Assembly: GCA_032433765.1 (NCBI GenBank)
Contig: JAVIAB010000024.1
Span: 11,349,821-11,413,820 of the forward strand
Source of the DNA: Megaustenia siamemsis
Lineage: Eukaryota > Mollusca > Gastropoda > Stylommatophora > Ariophantidae
Reading direction: 5' to 3'
DNA: 64,000 bases
A program made the position numbers and the translations under genes. Below are positions 1 through 10,254 of this stretch, piece after piece. The notes under the pieces were generated by a model that was given only the letters and a program-made list of their open reading frames with translations, was not told where the DNA came from and ran no database searches. Position 1 is the stretch's first letter. Every line of letters begins with the position of its first letter.

Positions 1-140
1 ACATATAGATCTAGCTACTCATATCAATATTAGTACTTTAGTTCCAGCTTGTTACATATAGATCTAGCTACTCATATCAATATTAGTACTTTAGTTCCAG
101 CTTGTTACATATAGGTCTAGTTACTTATATCAACATGTGC
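1..140. repeat. 53-bp tandem repeat, about 2.6 copies
   Basis: Two almost identical 53-bp units (1-53 and 54-106) are followed by a diverged partial third. Each unit starts ACATATAGATCTAGC and ends CCAGCTTGTT. The array may extend left of the window. Confidence 0.9.
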
Positions 141-238
141 ATTCTTTTAACTTACAATGTAATAGAATGGCTTGATGTTGCTTTCGTTGTCTCTGTCCTA
201 TTGATATAAAGATTCTAATTTTAATTAATTTCTTTCTT

Positions 239-412
239 TATTCGTTCTTGTTTTTTCTTCTTTCTTTCTTTCTTTCTTACTTACTTTTTTTTTACTTTCC
301 TACATTTTGCATTTCTTCATGACTTATTTCGTTTTTTCTTTCTTTCTTTCTTTTATTTTTTTTTTCTCTCTTTCCTACTATTTTTTCCTTTGCCTATTTC
401 GTTCTTTCTTTC
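239..412. repeat. Pyrimidine-rich CTTT low-complexity tract
   Basis: Imperfect runs of CTTT and T separated by short non-repeat stretches. It directly precedes a copy of the short interspersed family J. Confidence 0.85.
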
Positions 413-563
413 TTTCTGTCGTTCACCTGATGACTTCCAAAGGGAGTGTACTCTGTGTTATCCGTTGAGAGAGGGATGTTAAGCGGGCTCTCCGCTGTTG
501 TTTGCAGTAGAACTGCGATATTCGCGTCTTCGGCCCATCATATCCGACTTCAGCACGGTACTT
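411..563 (+). repeat. Short interspersed element family J, copy 1
   Basis: About 150 bp, running from a CGTTC.CC.GATGACT start through a TTTGCAGTAGAACTG-like centre to a CCGACTTCAGCA end. The same order of motifs recurs at 18725-18879 and 20905-21075. No convincing pol III A or B box is visible, so whether it is a SINE or a MITE is open. The 18.7-kb copy has clean insertion boundaries, which defines the element. Confidence 0.7.
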
Positions 564-694
564 TTTAAGTACTGAGTTACTTTCCCTCTTAGATCCATAT
601 TAACTTGGCTAGACTGGTTTGTCTGTTTATTGAAGCACTGCGGAGAGGTGTAGTACGGTCTGGATGGTTCTGGTTCACAGATCTTGACGTAAGC

Positions 695-808
695 CATCAG
701 CTATGAGTTGATGACAGCTTTTAACTCTGCTGCTTTCAGGCGCCTAGTCTCCATCAACTATGAGTCGCTCACAGCTTCCAACTCTGCTGCTGTCAGGCGC
801 CTTGCCTG
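695..808. repeat. 57-bp direct duplication
   Basis: Two units with a 57-bp period starting CATCA.CTATGAGT. Both end in CAGGCGCCT. They differ at several positions. Confidence 0.8.
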
Positions 809-1139
809 CTAGCTATAATCAATAAGTTGAACTTATTTTGTATAAAAACATATAATGTATTGAGTTTCAATATTTTGAAATCTGCCACTACATTCTATTA
901 TTCTGTTCTACTTTTTGCAAGTATGCATCGCAGGCTAAATCCAATGATATTTTTTCTATAAAGGACACTTTTTGTGGCTTGGTAAATATTAGATAGACAT
1001 TTTAGTTTTTGTTGTTTTTTTTTTTTCACTGTGTCTCTGAGATTACGAAAATAGGTAGGCAACCTGCTAAAGCCGTGCCTTGTGTAATAAATTGTTATCA
1101 ATTAATGTTAGAAAACGTGCCCTAAAGTGCTAGATAGAA
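809..1139. other. AT-rich stretch, nothing recognised
   Basis: The stretch contains a poly-T run near 1014-1026 and no supported gene or repeat. The RT remnant to its right may extend slightly into it, but no residues could be aligned. Confidence 0.5.
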
Positions 1140-1460
1140 TCTGTTCTACTATATGGAAGTGAGTCATGGGCGATACGTAAGACATCGCAAAGAACATTAG
1201 AAGCAGCTGAGGTGTGATTTATAAGAAAAATGTTACGAATTCCAAGGACAGGAAAGATTACTAATGAAGAATATTTAAACCGAGCTGGAGAATCCAGAAA
1301 TATTAGAATCATAGGAAAGTGACAATCTACGTTTATTGGACATATAAAGCGAAAAGACAGCATTGGGAAATACTATATCAACGGACAGAATGAACGGAAA
1401 AAGAGGGGCAAAGGTAAACCAAGAGAAAAAAATATTGAACAGTTTATTCAAATAGCATAA
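1140..1460 (+). pseudogene. LINE reverse transcriptase C-terminal remnant
   Basis: One frame reads through the typical region C-terminal to the RT domain of RTE-like LINEs: LLYGSESWAIRK near the start, then FIRKMLRIPRTGKITNEE, then FIGHIKRKD, then a basic tail ending at TAA. Two in-frame TGA codons sit where the family has Trp (before FIRKML and before QSTFIGH), consistent with G-to-A decay. No palm-domain catalytic motif is present because the copy is strongly 5'-truncated. It points towards the minus-strand remnant at 1564-1944, which is a different LINE. Confidence 0.75.
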
Positions 1461-1563
1461 TAAAAGATTCTTCCTCCTCTTCCTCTTGTCTCTTTTCACT
1501 GATACCTAAAAGGTGTCGTGGTTTATATCATTTGTCGTTGTTGAGCTGCTCGAATTGTCTGAA

Positions 1564-1944
1564 TTAGTGATTTTCCTTGTTGTTACATGTCTCTGTCACT
1601 GCATCTATCCATCTTCTTCTGGGTCTTCTTCTTGGTCTTTTTCCATGCATTCTCGAGAAGAACGCCCTTGATGGTGATTGGTGAGGATTCATTCTGACCA
1701 GGTGGCCAAACCATTTAAGTTGTTGTTGTTCTATATATTCTTGGCAGGGTTTTGTTCCTACCATTTTTCTTATGGTTTCATTTGGTATTCTATCTCTTCT
1801 TGTGTTGTTTGTTACTTTTCTCAAGCACCGCATCTCACATGTATTTATCTTTCTTAATTGTGATTTAGAAAGGGTCTATGTTTGACTTTCATAGCACAAA
1901 GTTGGTATGAAAATGCTATTTATCATTTGTTGTTTAGCTTGCAT
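1564..1944 (-). pseudogene. LINE RT C-terminal remnant
   Basis: The minus strand reads MRCLRKVTNNTRRDRIPNE, then LKWFGHLVRMNP, then RPRRRPRRRWIDAVTE. These are characteristic of the region after the RT palm in many animal LINEs. The frame continues upstream to 1944 through FIPTLCYESQ with one TAG where Trp is expected, so the fragment is longer than its Met-initiated part (1564-1833). It is 5'-truncated and dead. Confidence 0.8.
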
Positions 1945-2154
1945 AGAAATGTTTGGATGTCTTAGCAATGGTGAAAGCAATAAAAGATTACCGACTGAAA
2001 TTATAACATTCTTGAAACACAGAAGTGATGTTGAGAAAGATAATCACCTACGCTAACCGTCTTAACAACTGATGATGGTATCGATGACGTTGATGATGTT
2101 AATACAAATTAGAATTATTTACCAAAGCAAATTTAAATAAGTAATTCATTGAAC

Positions 2155-2712
2155 ATCAAAATAAGGATATCAAAAGCAAGAGGAGCATTCGTTGCACTGG
2201 AAAACAAATGGGAAGTCCATTGGAATTAGGTTAAATACACAAATTAAATTTTCAACTCCAATGTTAAGTTAGTATTATTATATAGCTGTGAAACATGGAG
2301 AACAACAAAAATGAAAATCATAAAGATACAAACCTTCATTAATGGATGCTTACGCAGAATAAAAGGATGGAAATGGCAGGAGAAAATCACTAACATAGAA
2401 TTATGGAAATGTACCAGTCAAATACCAGTGGATAAAGAGATACAGCGAAGACGATGGCGCTGGGTAGGACACACACTGCAGAAGCCAACTGAGAGTATTA
2501 TACAACAGGCCCTTTTTTTGCAACCCCCAAGGAAAAAATATTAAATAGGAAGACGAGGACATTCTTGAAGAAGACAGATGGAAGCAGAGATGAAGATGAT
2601 GGGGAAAACATGGAATGATCTTGAAAGAATGACTAGAAACAGAACGACTTGGAAAGTGTTTGTTGAAGACCTATGCTCCACAGGGTGCTGAAAAGGTAGA
2701 AGAAGAATTATT
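2155..2712 (+). pseudogene. LINE family A, 5'-truncated 3' end
   Basis: The nucleotide sequence follows 58735-59285 of the long family A copy almost throughout. Its open part is 2311-2544, with FINGCLRRIKG, DKEIQRRRWRWVGHTL and TESIIQQALF. A T-run length change breaks the frame after QALF, as in the long copy. The 3' end carries a single GTTGAAGACCTATGCTCCAC unit and then GGTAGAAGAAGAA. Truncation removes EN and most of RT. Confidence 0.85.
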
Positions 2713-2952
2713 CATTGTAACTTATATAAATAATATTTACTCATTGTTAATATTCATTAACTTACTTGATCGAAATTGTCGACCTCATCCAAAACCTATA
2801 AAAATTTTGTTTGGAAAATGAAAATACTTTTTCAATTCTGAAAACATAAAATTGTAATTTCTATAAACAATTCTACTCCATCACGTATAGCACAGTTAGG
2901 AACTTTCCAATTATATTAATGTACAAATAAAGAGTCCTTTCATGGCGTGCAT

Positions 2953-3205
2953 CGTGTGTGGGGAATAGGGTGTTAGTGACCAGATTTCTCTATGATCACG
3001 GGATATTTTTGGGTGATATGGTAGGTTTGACGACAGGCCGGCTCTATTTTCAAGAAAAAAACATCTGGTACACATAATTTAGAGGCTGGATGAACTTCGG
3101 AGCCTTGTTGGTCCGAAAAGAATCCATCACTTCTAAGAGTCGAACACGAACCCTGCTGATCAGGAATCGACCACACTAGCCACTCAGCCACCGAGGCTTC
3201 TAATG
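2953..3205 (-). repeat. tRNA-derived SINE, family D-like
   Basis: On the minus strand the head reads CGGTGGCTGAGTGGCTAGTG (A-box-like) followed by GGTTCGTGTTCGACTC (B-box-like). The body ends in sequence like other family D copies (GGTGTTAGTGACCA on the plus strand near 2969). It is considerably diverged from the D copies at 36.7 and 39.7 kb. Confidence 0.75.
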
Positions 3206-3230
3206 TTTTTATCATGTTTTTTGTTAAACC

Positions 3231-3728
3231 TTTCAGCTTCCGGTGGAGCATATGTCTTCAACAACCACTTTCAGCGTCCGGTGGAGCATAGGTCTTCAAC
3301 AACCACTTTCAGCTTCCGGTGGAGCATAGGTCTTCAACAAACACTTTCAGCTTCCGGTGGGGCATAGATCTTCAACAACCACTTTCAGCTTCCGGTGGAG
3401 CATAGGTCTTCAACAACCACTTTCAGCTTCCGGTGGAGCATAGGTCTTCAACAACCACTTTCAGCTTCCGGTGGAGCATAGGTCTTCAACAACCACTTTC
3501 AGCTTCCGGTGGAGCATAGGTCTTCAACAACCACTTTCAGCTTCCGGTGGAGCATAGGTCTTCAACAACCACTTTCAGCTTCCGGTGGAGCATAGGTCTT
3601 CAACAACCACTTTCAGCTTCCGGTGGAGCATAGGTCTTCAACAATCACTTTCAGCTTCCGGTGGAGCATAGGTCTTCAACAACCACTTTCAGCTTCCGGT
3701 GGAGCATAGGTCTTCAACAAACACTTTC
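3231..3728 (-). repeat. 38-bp minisatellite, about 13 units, from LINE A 3' end
   Basis: The units read on the minus strand as GTTGTTGAAGACCTATGCTC, then CACCGGAAGCTGAAA. They match the end of the family A LINE ORF (compare 59227-59264). Units are highly similar, with scattered substitutions. The array sits exactly where a family A copy would have its 3' end. Confidence 0.9.
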
Positions 3729-3798
3729 TCTATTTTGCATTGGTCTTCAGAAAACATTTTCCAAGCTGTTATGTTTCTTGTCATTATTTTAAGATGAT

Positions 3799-4138
3799 GG
3801 GGCCTCTGTAGCCTAGTTGGGAAAACTACCCGACTGGCCTACCGACGTTCAGAAAACCCGTTTTCGATTCCAGCTTGAAGCAGCGTGAGTTGTACTCGTG
3901 GTTGGAAAAAAATTACCCCCCCCCCCCCCCCCCGGGTCACCCTGTCGCTGGCAGAAATGGGTACCAGGGTAGTAAGTACTCTGGGACAGTGAGGAAGGCC
4001 GCCTCGTATCGTGCGTTTCGATGCTTGAAGCGACACTATCCAGAAGTCTCCGAACAACACTTATATCTCACACATATGGGTTAAAACTTGTGTGCTAAGG
4101 CGCTGTTTCAAATCTCGTACTTTACTTTTTTTTTTACC
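3799..4138 (+). repeat. tRNA-derived SINE, GGCCTCTGTAGCC family, copy 1
   Basis: The head is GGCCTCTGTAGCCTAGTTGG (A box TAGCCTAGTTGG). A B-box-like TTTTCGATTCC lies about 60 bp downstream. The body includes AGAAATGGGTACCAGG, TTTCGATGCTTGAAGCGACA and TCCAGAAGTCTCCGAAC, and the tail is T-rich. A second copy at 42150-42475 shares all these blocks in order. An internal poly-C run (3917-3933) is specific to this copy. Confidence 0.85.
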
Positions 4139-4369
4139 TTTAATTTAAAATCATTCAGAGTCATCCCCATCCACTTCATCTCTGCTTCGACCTGTCTTCT
4201 ACAAGTAAATTTTAAGCTTTCTCTTTGTCTTCTTTTTCCAATTACAATACAATCTTTAAAAATATCTTCTTTAAGGAAAATGATTAACATTATCATTTTG
4301 AACAATCCATCGACATCTCTGAGAGGATGCTAATAGCTCTTCACGGTTATTGTAAAGCACCCCTAACAT

Positions 4370-4560
4370 GCAGAGACAGATCTAAGAGAAGAGGTCAAGG
4401 AACAAGCCAAGAGAGATCAGAGACATCATTCATCAATGTTCATTATTTGGTCACGTTTTAGGAACAAGAGAAAATGGAAGGGAAAAAGAAGAAGAGGAAA
4501 ACACAGAGAAAAGTTACAAGAATTGCACTGGAGGAAGTCAAACGGACTTGAAGGGTCGTA
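4370..4560 (+). pseudogene. Possible highly degraded LINE RT C-terminus
   Basis: A plus-strand frame shows SLFGHVLGTRENGREKEE, reminiscent of the FGHV.R...G.R.RGR motif at the C-terminus of RTE-type LINEs. The rest is too decayed to align. This is a weak call. Confidence 0.35.
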
Positions 4561-4584
4561 ATCGCCTTCTTTAAAAGTGTATAT

Positions 4585-5340
4585 GTATATAACTCTAAAT
4601 TCTCTAGTAACTCTAGACTCTCTAGTAACCCTATACTGTCTAGTAACACTAGACTCTCTAGTACCTCTAGAATCTCTAGTACCTCTAGAATCTCTAGTAC
4701 CTCTAGAATCTCTAGTAACTCTAGACTGTCTAGTAACTCTATACTCTCTAGTACTCTATGCTCTCTATTAACTCTAGACTCCCTAGTAACTCTAGACTCT
4801 TTAGTACCTCTAGACTCTCTAGTACCTCTAGACTCGCTAGTACTTCTAGACTCTCTAGTAACACTAGACTCTCTAGTAACACTAGACTCTCTAGTAACTC
4901 TAGACTCTCTAGTAACTCTAGACTCTCTAGTAACACTAGACTCTCTAGTAACACTAGACTCTCTAGTAACTCTAGACTCTCTAGTAACTCTAGACTCCCT
5001 AGTAACTCTAGACTCTCTAGTAACTCTAGACTCTCTAGTAACACTAGACTCTCTAGTAACACTAGACTCTCTAGTAACTCTAGACTCTCTAGTAACTCTA
5101 GACTCTCTAGTAACTCTAGACTCTCTAGTAACACTAGACTCTCTAGTAACACTAGACTCTCTAGTAACTCTAGACTCTCTAGTAACTCTAGACTCTAGTA
5201 CCTCTATACTCTATAGTAACTCTAGGCTTTCTAGTACCTCTAGGCTCTCTATTACCTCTAGTATTTCTAGTACCTTTAGACTCTCTAGTACCTCTAGGCT
5301 CTCTAGTACCTCAGTGCCTCTAGTAACCAGGGGAAAGATA
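4585..5340. repeat. 18-bp minisatellite array
   Basis: The unit is ACTCTAGACTCTCTAGTA with about 42 copies. Variants carrying AACACTAG and AACTCTAG alternate in pairs in the central part, giving a loose higher-order pattern. Each unit holds CTAGA-CTC-TCTAG, a 5-bp inverted repeat, and a TCTAGA palindrome. Open frames on both strands (plus 4758-5198, minus 4748-5152) result from the period being divisible by three and are not called as genes. Confidence 0.95.
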
Positions 5341-5640
5341 CCTCTCAACTCTCTAGTACCTCTCTAGACTTCCCCGGTGTAGAAACCTCTAGACACCGTA
5401 GTTCCTCTTCTCTACCACGGGGTAGAGAGACCTCTAGACTCTCTAAGACATCTTAACTATCTAATGGCAAAGACCTCTAGACACTGTAGTTTCTCTTGTC
5501 TACCAAGGGTTAGAGAGACCTCTAGACTCTTTAAGACATCTAGACTATCTAAGACATCTAGACTATCTAATGGTAAAGACCTCTAGACACTGTAGTTTCT
5601 CTTGTCTACCAAGGGGTAAAGAGACCTCTAGATGTAGCGG
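5341..5640. repeat. Degenerate edge of the CTCTAGTA satellite
   Basis: Longer imperfect units of roughly 105 bp contain GACCTCTAGACACTGTAGTT, CTTGTCTACCAAGGG and TAGAGAGACCTCTAGA. The same motifs reappear at the left edge of the 6.5-kb array, linking the two arrays. Confidence 0.75.
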
Positions 5641-6465
5641 TGGAGGTGAAAATGTACAACAATGAGTTGAGTGAGTGATGAGGTGCAAATGGGCACTTCA
5701 CTGGAAGAAAGTGGGGAAGTGAGCTCAGAATAACGGAGTTCCCGTGATTGTTAAGAGGGTTCAGTTAGAAATGGGCAGAGGATGTACGACCATTTGTGAT
5801 TCGTTAGAGGTGAAAGATATAGTCGATGTCCAAGGTTATACAGGCAGATTCACGCAGATTCAAACAGGGGGACGGCCGGTGAGGTGATTGCTGTAGAAAC
5901 CCCAAATGTAGATTAGGCGGTAGGCCAATGTCTCATGGAGGCAAGAGGGGCTAAGAGTTAGTCCAAAGAGTGTCTAAGCATTAGACTAGAATAGACGTAA
6001 GTCTCGTGGTTAAGTCGAGACGGTATTTGTGTTCAATTAGGGATTAGATTAAGTTCCGGATTAAGAGGAACTTCAGTGTGTACAAATAGTGTGCGAGAGT
6101 TGGTGGAGGCATGGTTGTAGTGAACAGTGCCTACAGGACAACTCGTGTGTGTGAGCAGCCGAGCGCAGTGTAAGTCGCCAGTTGGCTTTCTTTTTACCAT
6201 TGTGTTATTTGACAAGTTACCTGTTGATAAACTCAAGTTGATATTATGAGTGGACATTGTGAGCAGTAAATTATCGTCAGTGTGTGGTTGTAGATGGCGA
6301 GGTGAGGTTTGAAAGTCAGGGTCACGGAGAAGACTTTGTTCTCAGATTTCTGCGGGGCTTTTATATCAGACAATCAACGCGAAGTACACAAAATAAGATC
6401 TCGAAGGGAAGCTGAGTCAGTCTTTCCTTACCATTCATGAACTGCCGTCTCAGTCAAGTAAGAGA
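5641..6465. other. Unidentified block of about 825 bp separating two related arrays
   Basis: The base composition is more balanced and non-repetitive, unlike the arrays on either side. It begins TGTAGCGGTGGAGG just after satellite sequence and ends at CAGTTAGATTATCCAATGG, where satellite motifs resume. A TATA-like TTTTATATC lies near 6360. No reading frame of note was recognised. It could be an insertion such as a solo LTR, but I found no terminal TSD. Confidence 0.5.
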
Positions 6466-6469
6466 CAGT

Positions 6470-7425
6470 CAGTTAGATTATCCAATGGTAAAGAGACATA
6501 TAGACACTGTAGTTCATCCAGACTACCCAGGGGTAAAGAGACTTCTATACTCTCTAGTACCCCAAGACTACCCAGGGGTAAGGAGACTTCTATACTCTCT
6601 AGTACCCCAAGACTACCCAGGGGTAAGGAGACTTCTATACTCTCTAGTACCCCTAGACTACCCAGGGGTAAGGAGACTTCTATACTCTCTAGTACCTCAA
6701 GACTACCCAGGGGTAAGGAGACTTCTATACTCTCTAGTACCCCAAGACTACCCAGGGGAAAGGAGACTTCTATACTCTCTAGTACCCCAAGACTACCCAG
6801 GGGTAAGGAGACTTCTATACTCTCTAGTACCCCAAGACTACCCAGGGGTAAGGAGACTTCTATACTCTCTAGTACCCCAAGACTACCCAGGGGTAAGGAG
6901 ACTTCTATACTCTCTAGTACCCCAAGACTACCCAGGGATAAAGATACCTCTATACTTTCTAGTACCCCAAGACTACCCAGGGATAAAGATACCTCTATAC
7001 TTTCTAGTACCCCAAGACTACCCAGGGATAAAGATACCTCTATACTTTCTAGTACCCCAAGACTACCCAGGGGTAAAGAGACCTCTATACTTTCTAGTAC
7101 CCCAAGACTACCCAGGGATAAAGATACCTCTATACTTTCTAGTACCCCAAGACTACCCAGGGATAAAGATACCTCTATACTTTCTAGTACCCCAAGACTA
7201 CCCAGGGATAAAGATACCTCTATACTTTCTAGTACCCCAAGACTACCCAGGGATAAAGATACCTCTATACTTTCTAGTACCCCAAGACTACCCAGGGATA
7301 AAGATACCTCTATACTTTCTAGTACCCCAAGACTACCCAGGGATAAAGATACCTCTATACTTTCTAGTACCCCTAGACTACTCAGGGGTAAAGAGACCTC
7401 AAGACTCTAATACCTAGAGACTCGC
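6470..7425. repeat. 45-bp minisatellite array, about 21 units
   Basis: The unit contains GACTACCCAGGGGTAAGGAG and ACTTCTATACTCTCTAGTAC. There are two homogeneous blocks: about nine units of the GGGGTAAGGAGACT type (left) and about ten of the GGGATAAAGATACCT type (right), with one left-type-like unit inside the right block. Because 45 is divisible by three, a 326-codon plus-strand frame (6437-7417) stays open. The type differences change amino acids freely, so coding is not supported. Degenerate copies run on to about 7680. Confidence 0.95.
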
Positions 7426-7854
7426 TAGTAAAGTCTCTAGTAATTATATACTACCAACGAGTAAAGAGACCTCTAGACTCACTAATAACTCTAGACTCTT
7501 TAGTTCCTCAAGTACCCTGGTATAAAGCAACTTCTAGGCTCACTAGCACTTCAAAATTCACCAGCATTTCTAGATTCGCTAGTACCTCTAGACACTCTAG
7601 TAGAGTCTCTAGTTCCTCTATGACTACCCAGGGGTAAAAAGACCTCTATACTTTCTAGTACTTGTAGATTACCCAACCCCGTAGTAAGATTAAACCATTA
7701 CTTAAAGTATAATTGTTTATAGATGCTCACACAGACGAATTAAACAAAGAAACAAGCTTATGATTCTGAAGAATGCAAATGTAGACTGATTACGTCATCT
7801 AACTGATGGTAACGAATTTGTTCATATAGACCATTAGTCTCTCATCGTGGTCTC

Positions 7855-8385
7855 ATCATCAAGTACCGGGCCTGCTGGCGTAGGTGATCATGTCTCTCTA
7901 CAACTTTCAATCTCGGCAGCTATTTATCATTTCTGTTGTTGACCTTCTGCCAAGCTAATCTCTTAAGCTGTCTGTTATTTTTTCTCTTTGCTTCCCTCTA
8001 TCTCGTCGTCCCTCAATTTTTCCAGTTGTTACAATATTTTCCAGTTGTTCTCTTCTCATTACATAGCCAAAAACTGATGACTGTTTCTTCCTAATATTGG
8101 AAATTAGCTCTATTTTTGCTTTGACCTCTCTCAGAACATCTTCATTACTCTTCTCAGCTGTCCATGGTACTTTCATCATTCTTCTGTAAAACCACATTAC
8201 TACAGACTCCAGTGATTTTCTTGGCTGTTGTCCTATTGTCCATGATTCGCATCCATATGTTAAGACTGGCTCTACGTAACATTTAAGAATTCTTTTTCTA
8301 GTTTATATTGTCAAAATTGGATTGCATAGTGTCTTCCTCATTTTTTGTAAAGTTGCTTTTGCCCGAGCCATATTGTGGCTAGAGA
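7855..8385 (-). pseudogene. RTE-type LINE (family B) 3' fragment
   Basis: The minus strand carries FYRRMMKVPWTAEKSNEDVL, then VFGYVMRREQLENIV, then GRRDRGKQREKI (open part 7955-8197), and upstream the region around YGCESWTIGQQ. The 3' end is CTACGCCAGCAGGCCCGGTA followed by CTTGATGATGA. The TGATGA-type tail and the PWTA..SN..VL motif resemble the RTE/BovB clade. It is 5'-truncated near 8380 and contains stops. Confidence 0.85.
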
Positions 8386-8407
8386 CCATTAATCTCACAT
8401 TCCATCT

Positions 8408-8515
8408 GGCATGGAAGACAATCAACATCATGATTGATACGATGCACTGTGGATAGAAGATTATGGTAGGACATGATCGTCCACGTCAATCTATTGACAC
8501 ATGATGATGATTTGT
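8408..8515 (+). pseudogene. Family B' LINE 3' tip
   Basis: Contains GATACGATGCACTGTGGATA, GAAGATTATGG and a CACATGATGATGAT tail. It matches the last roughly 100 bp of the B' copy at 8770-9205, which lies a few hundred bases downstream in the same orientation. Confidence 0.8.
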
Positions 8516-8769
8516 GGTTAAATTATGTTTATTTTTAGTCCAGATAGGATCAAATGCTTCAACATTGTGAAATAATCCTTCGTATAAACATTATCCAGCT
8601 AAAGTGTTAATGGTATATACATTAACTATTCTAGAATATTCATATCTTCGTTGCAGTGTCACAGATAAGATCAACTAATGTAAAATAGCAATCTCTATAA
8701 TGAGTGGTGAAAAATATCTTATGCAACAAATCTATGTCAATAGAATTGGGAAAGAGAGTTCATCGGTGC

Positions 8770-9205
8770 CATACAGAACCAAATCTGATCTATGGAAGCG
8801 AATAATGGACAGTAGGCAAACAAATGAAAAGACGATTAGAGGCCACAGAGATTGGATTTCTCAGAAAAATGTTGAAAGTTCCCTGGACAGCTAAAAAGAC
8901 CAATGAGGAAGTTCTCAAAGAGGCCAACACAAAAAGGCAGGTCCTAAAAATCATCAGAAAGAAACAATCAACATTTTTCAGGCACATCATGAGAAGAGGA
9001 AAGTTGGGATACTTGGTTACAACTGGCAAAATAAAATGAAAGAGAGATCGCGGACGACAAAGAGAGAAAATACTGGATAGCTTGGTGTCATAACACGGAA
9101 AACAGTCAACAACAGAACTGATACGATGCACTGTGGATAGAAGATTGTGGAAGGACATGATCGCCCATGCCAACCGGTACGGCACATGATGATGATGATG
9201 ATAAT
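8770..9205 (+). pseudogene. RTE-type LINE, divergent subfamily B'
   Basis: The frame through 8824-9039 encodes MKRRLEATEIGFLRKMLKVP, WTAKKTNEEVLKEA and FFRHIMRRGKLGYLVTTGKI. The preceding part gives LIYGSE, a stop, then WTVGKQ. The 3' end is GCACATGATGATGATGATG. It is the same clade as family B but with its own 3' sequence (CCGGTACGGCACATG). It is dead: truncated, with stops. Confidence 0.8.
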
Positions 9206-9319
9206 GAGTGGAATGTAAGGAATCTTTGCTTATGAATATAGCAACACTATTAGGATTAAAACCAACTTCCCACTTTGAGATTAAAATAGGCTGCTGTGAA
9301 TGGCACATCATAAAAGTGA

Positions 9320-9560
9320 TCGGCTTGTTTGTATGTTTGTATTTTTGTATGTTTATTTGTTTATACATTTGTATGTCTATATGTTAGTATGTTTGGATGT
9401 TTATATAATTATATATTTATATTCTTATATGTTTGTATATGTGTATGTTTGTATGTTTATATGTTTATATAATAGTATATTTGTCTGTTTGTATATTTGT
9501 ATGTTTATACATTTGTATGTGTATATGTTAGTATTTTTATATGTTTAAATTTTTAAAAGT
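9320..9560. repeat. TATGTTTG-type low-complexity tract
   Basis: Imperfect GTATGTTTGTAT and ATATGTTTATAT repeats of 8-12 bp. Open frames here are rich in Y, V, C, L and F and reflect composition only. Confidence 0.85.
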
Positions 9561-9969
9561 TTTATATGTTCGCATGTTTGTATGTTTGCCTCGATACCGA
9601 CTTATCGGGAGTTTGACTCACCACAGACACGTACCAGCTATGAAGACTAGTGAATACCGGACATATTTATCTCATCGAGTGTTCTATCACCAAGCGGTAC
9701 ATGGCATGTTTCAGACTCACTTTTTCATTTATTATGAACATGAACATTTGTTTCCACATAATATTACATACTTTCTTTGAGAGGTCTGCAAACTGAAAAC
9801 AAATAATTAGTTTTGAGAGTTTTGTTTTGTACAAAACATGCTATTCGATGTGTTTACATCACTTTATCACTATGTCTTCCGGTTGATGCATCAGACCAAG
9901 ATGGCCGCCTAGTAAAATCAGGATCTGTAGTGGTAGGGTATTAATCTGACTAGTGGTGAGTGTATATAT
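9561..9969. other. No recognised feature
   Basis: Mixed-composition sequence. An 80-codon frame (9541-9780) has no recognisable motif and begins inside the simple repeat. A short (TA)n occurs at 9962-9976. Confidence 0.4.
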
Positions 9970-9971
9970 AT

Positions 9972-10235
9972 ATATAGTCCTTTGGAGCCGAAGACCGCAC
10001 ATAGGGCAGAACTACAATCTCAAAAATAGAAAACTTGCGTGCCAAAATGACACATATTGCAGAGATCACTGCTTCTAAAATATATGGCTCTGTTTCCATA
10101 ACAATGCTTTTTACAATTACAGCTTGTCCAGCCATCGATCAACCTCCTTAGTCGCCTCTTACGACATGCCTGGAAGGTCACAGTGGCACTATTCTTTACT
10201 CCCCACATAATGAGGCCCCGGTAACACACGGGGCA
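9972..10235 (+). repeat. SINE-like interspersed element with 3' hairpin and (AT)n tail
   Basis: The region contains TTAGTCGCCTCTTACGACAT near 10150, a motif I associate from memory with repeated SINE-type elements in molluscs. It ends with GCCCCG (10215-10220) and CGGGGC (10229-10234), a perfect 6-bp stem with an 8-nt loop, followed at once by (AT)n. No second copy was seen in the window, so the assignment is tentative. Confidence 0.5.
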
Positions 10236-10254
10236 TATATATATATATATATTG

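Larger units (their letters stand above)
3231..4255 (-). pseudogene. LINE family A 3' fragment interrupted by a SINE
   Basis: Running 3' to 5' on the plus strand: the expanded 38-bp array, then 3729-3798 matching the last codons of the LINE (reverse of AAAAGAATGGCAAAAAACAG), then a SINE (3799-4138), then 4139-4255 matching the preceding LINE segment. On the minus strand that segment encodes RRQVEAEMKWMG. The LINE sequence on the two sides overlaps by about 12 bases (TTTTAAGATGAT-like), as expected for an imperfect target-site duplication. Confidence 0.8.

Noticed and set aside
1140..1460. Reassigned genetic code (TGA read as Trp)
   Set aside because: In-frame stops at Trp positions here are TGA, but other remnants show TAG at Trp (1564-1944, 57286) and TGA at an expected Arg (34921). 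Ordinary G-to-A and CpG decay explains all.
5641..6465. Solo LTR
   Set aside because: A TGTAGC start and a TATA-like sequence are suggestive, but I could not find a matching CA end with a 4-6 bp target duplication. Kept as unidentified block only.
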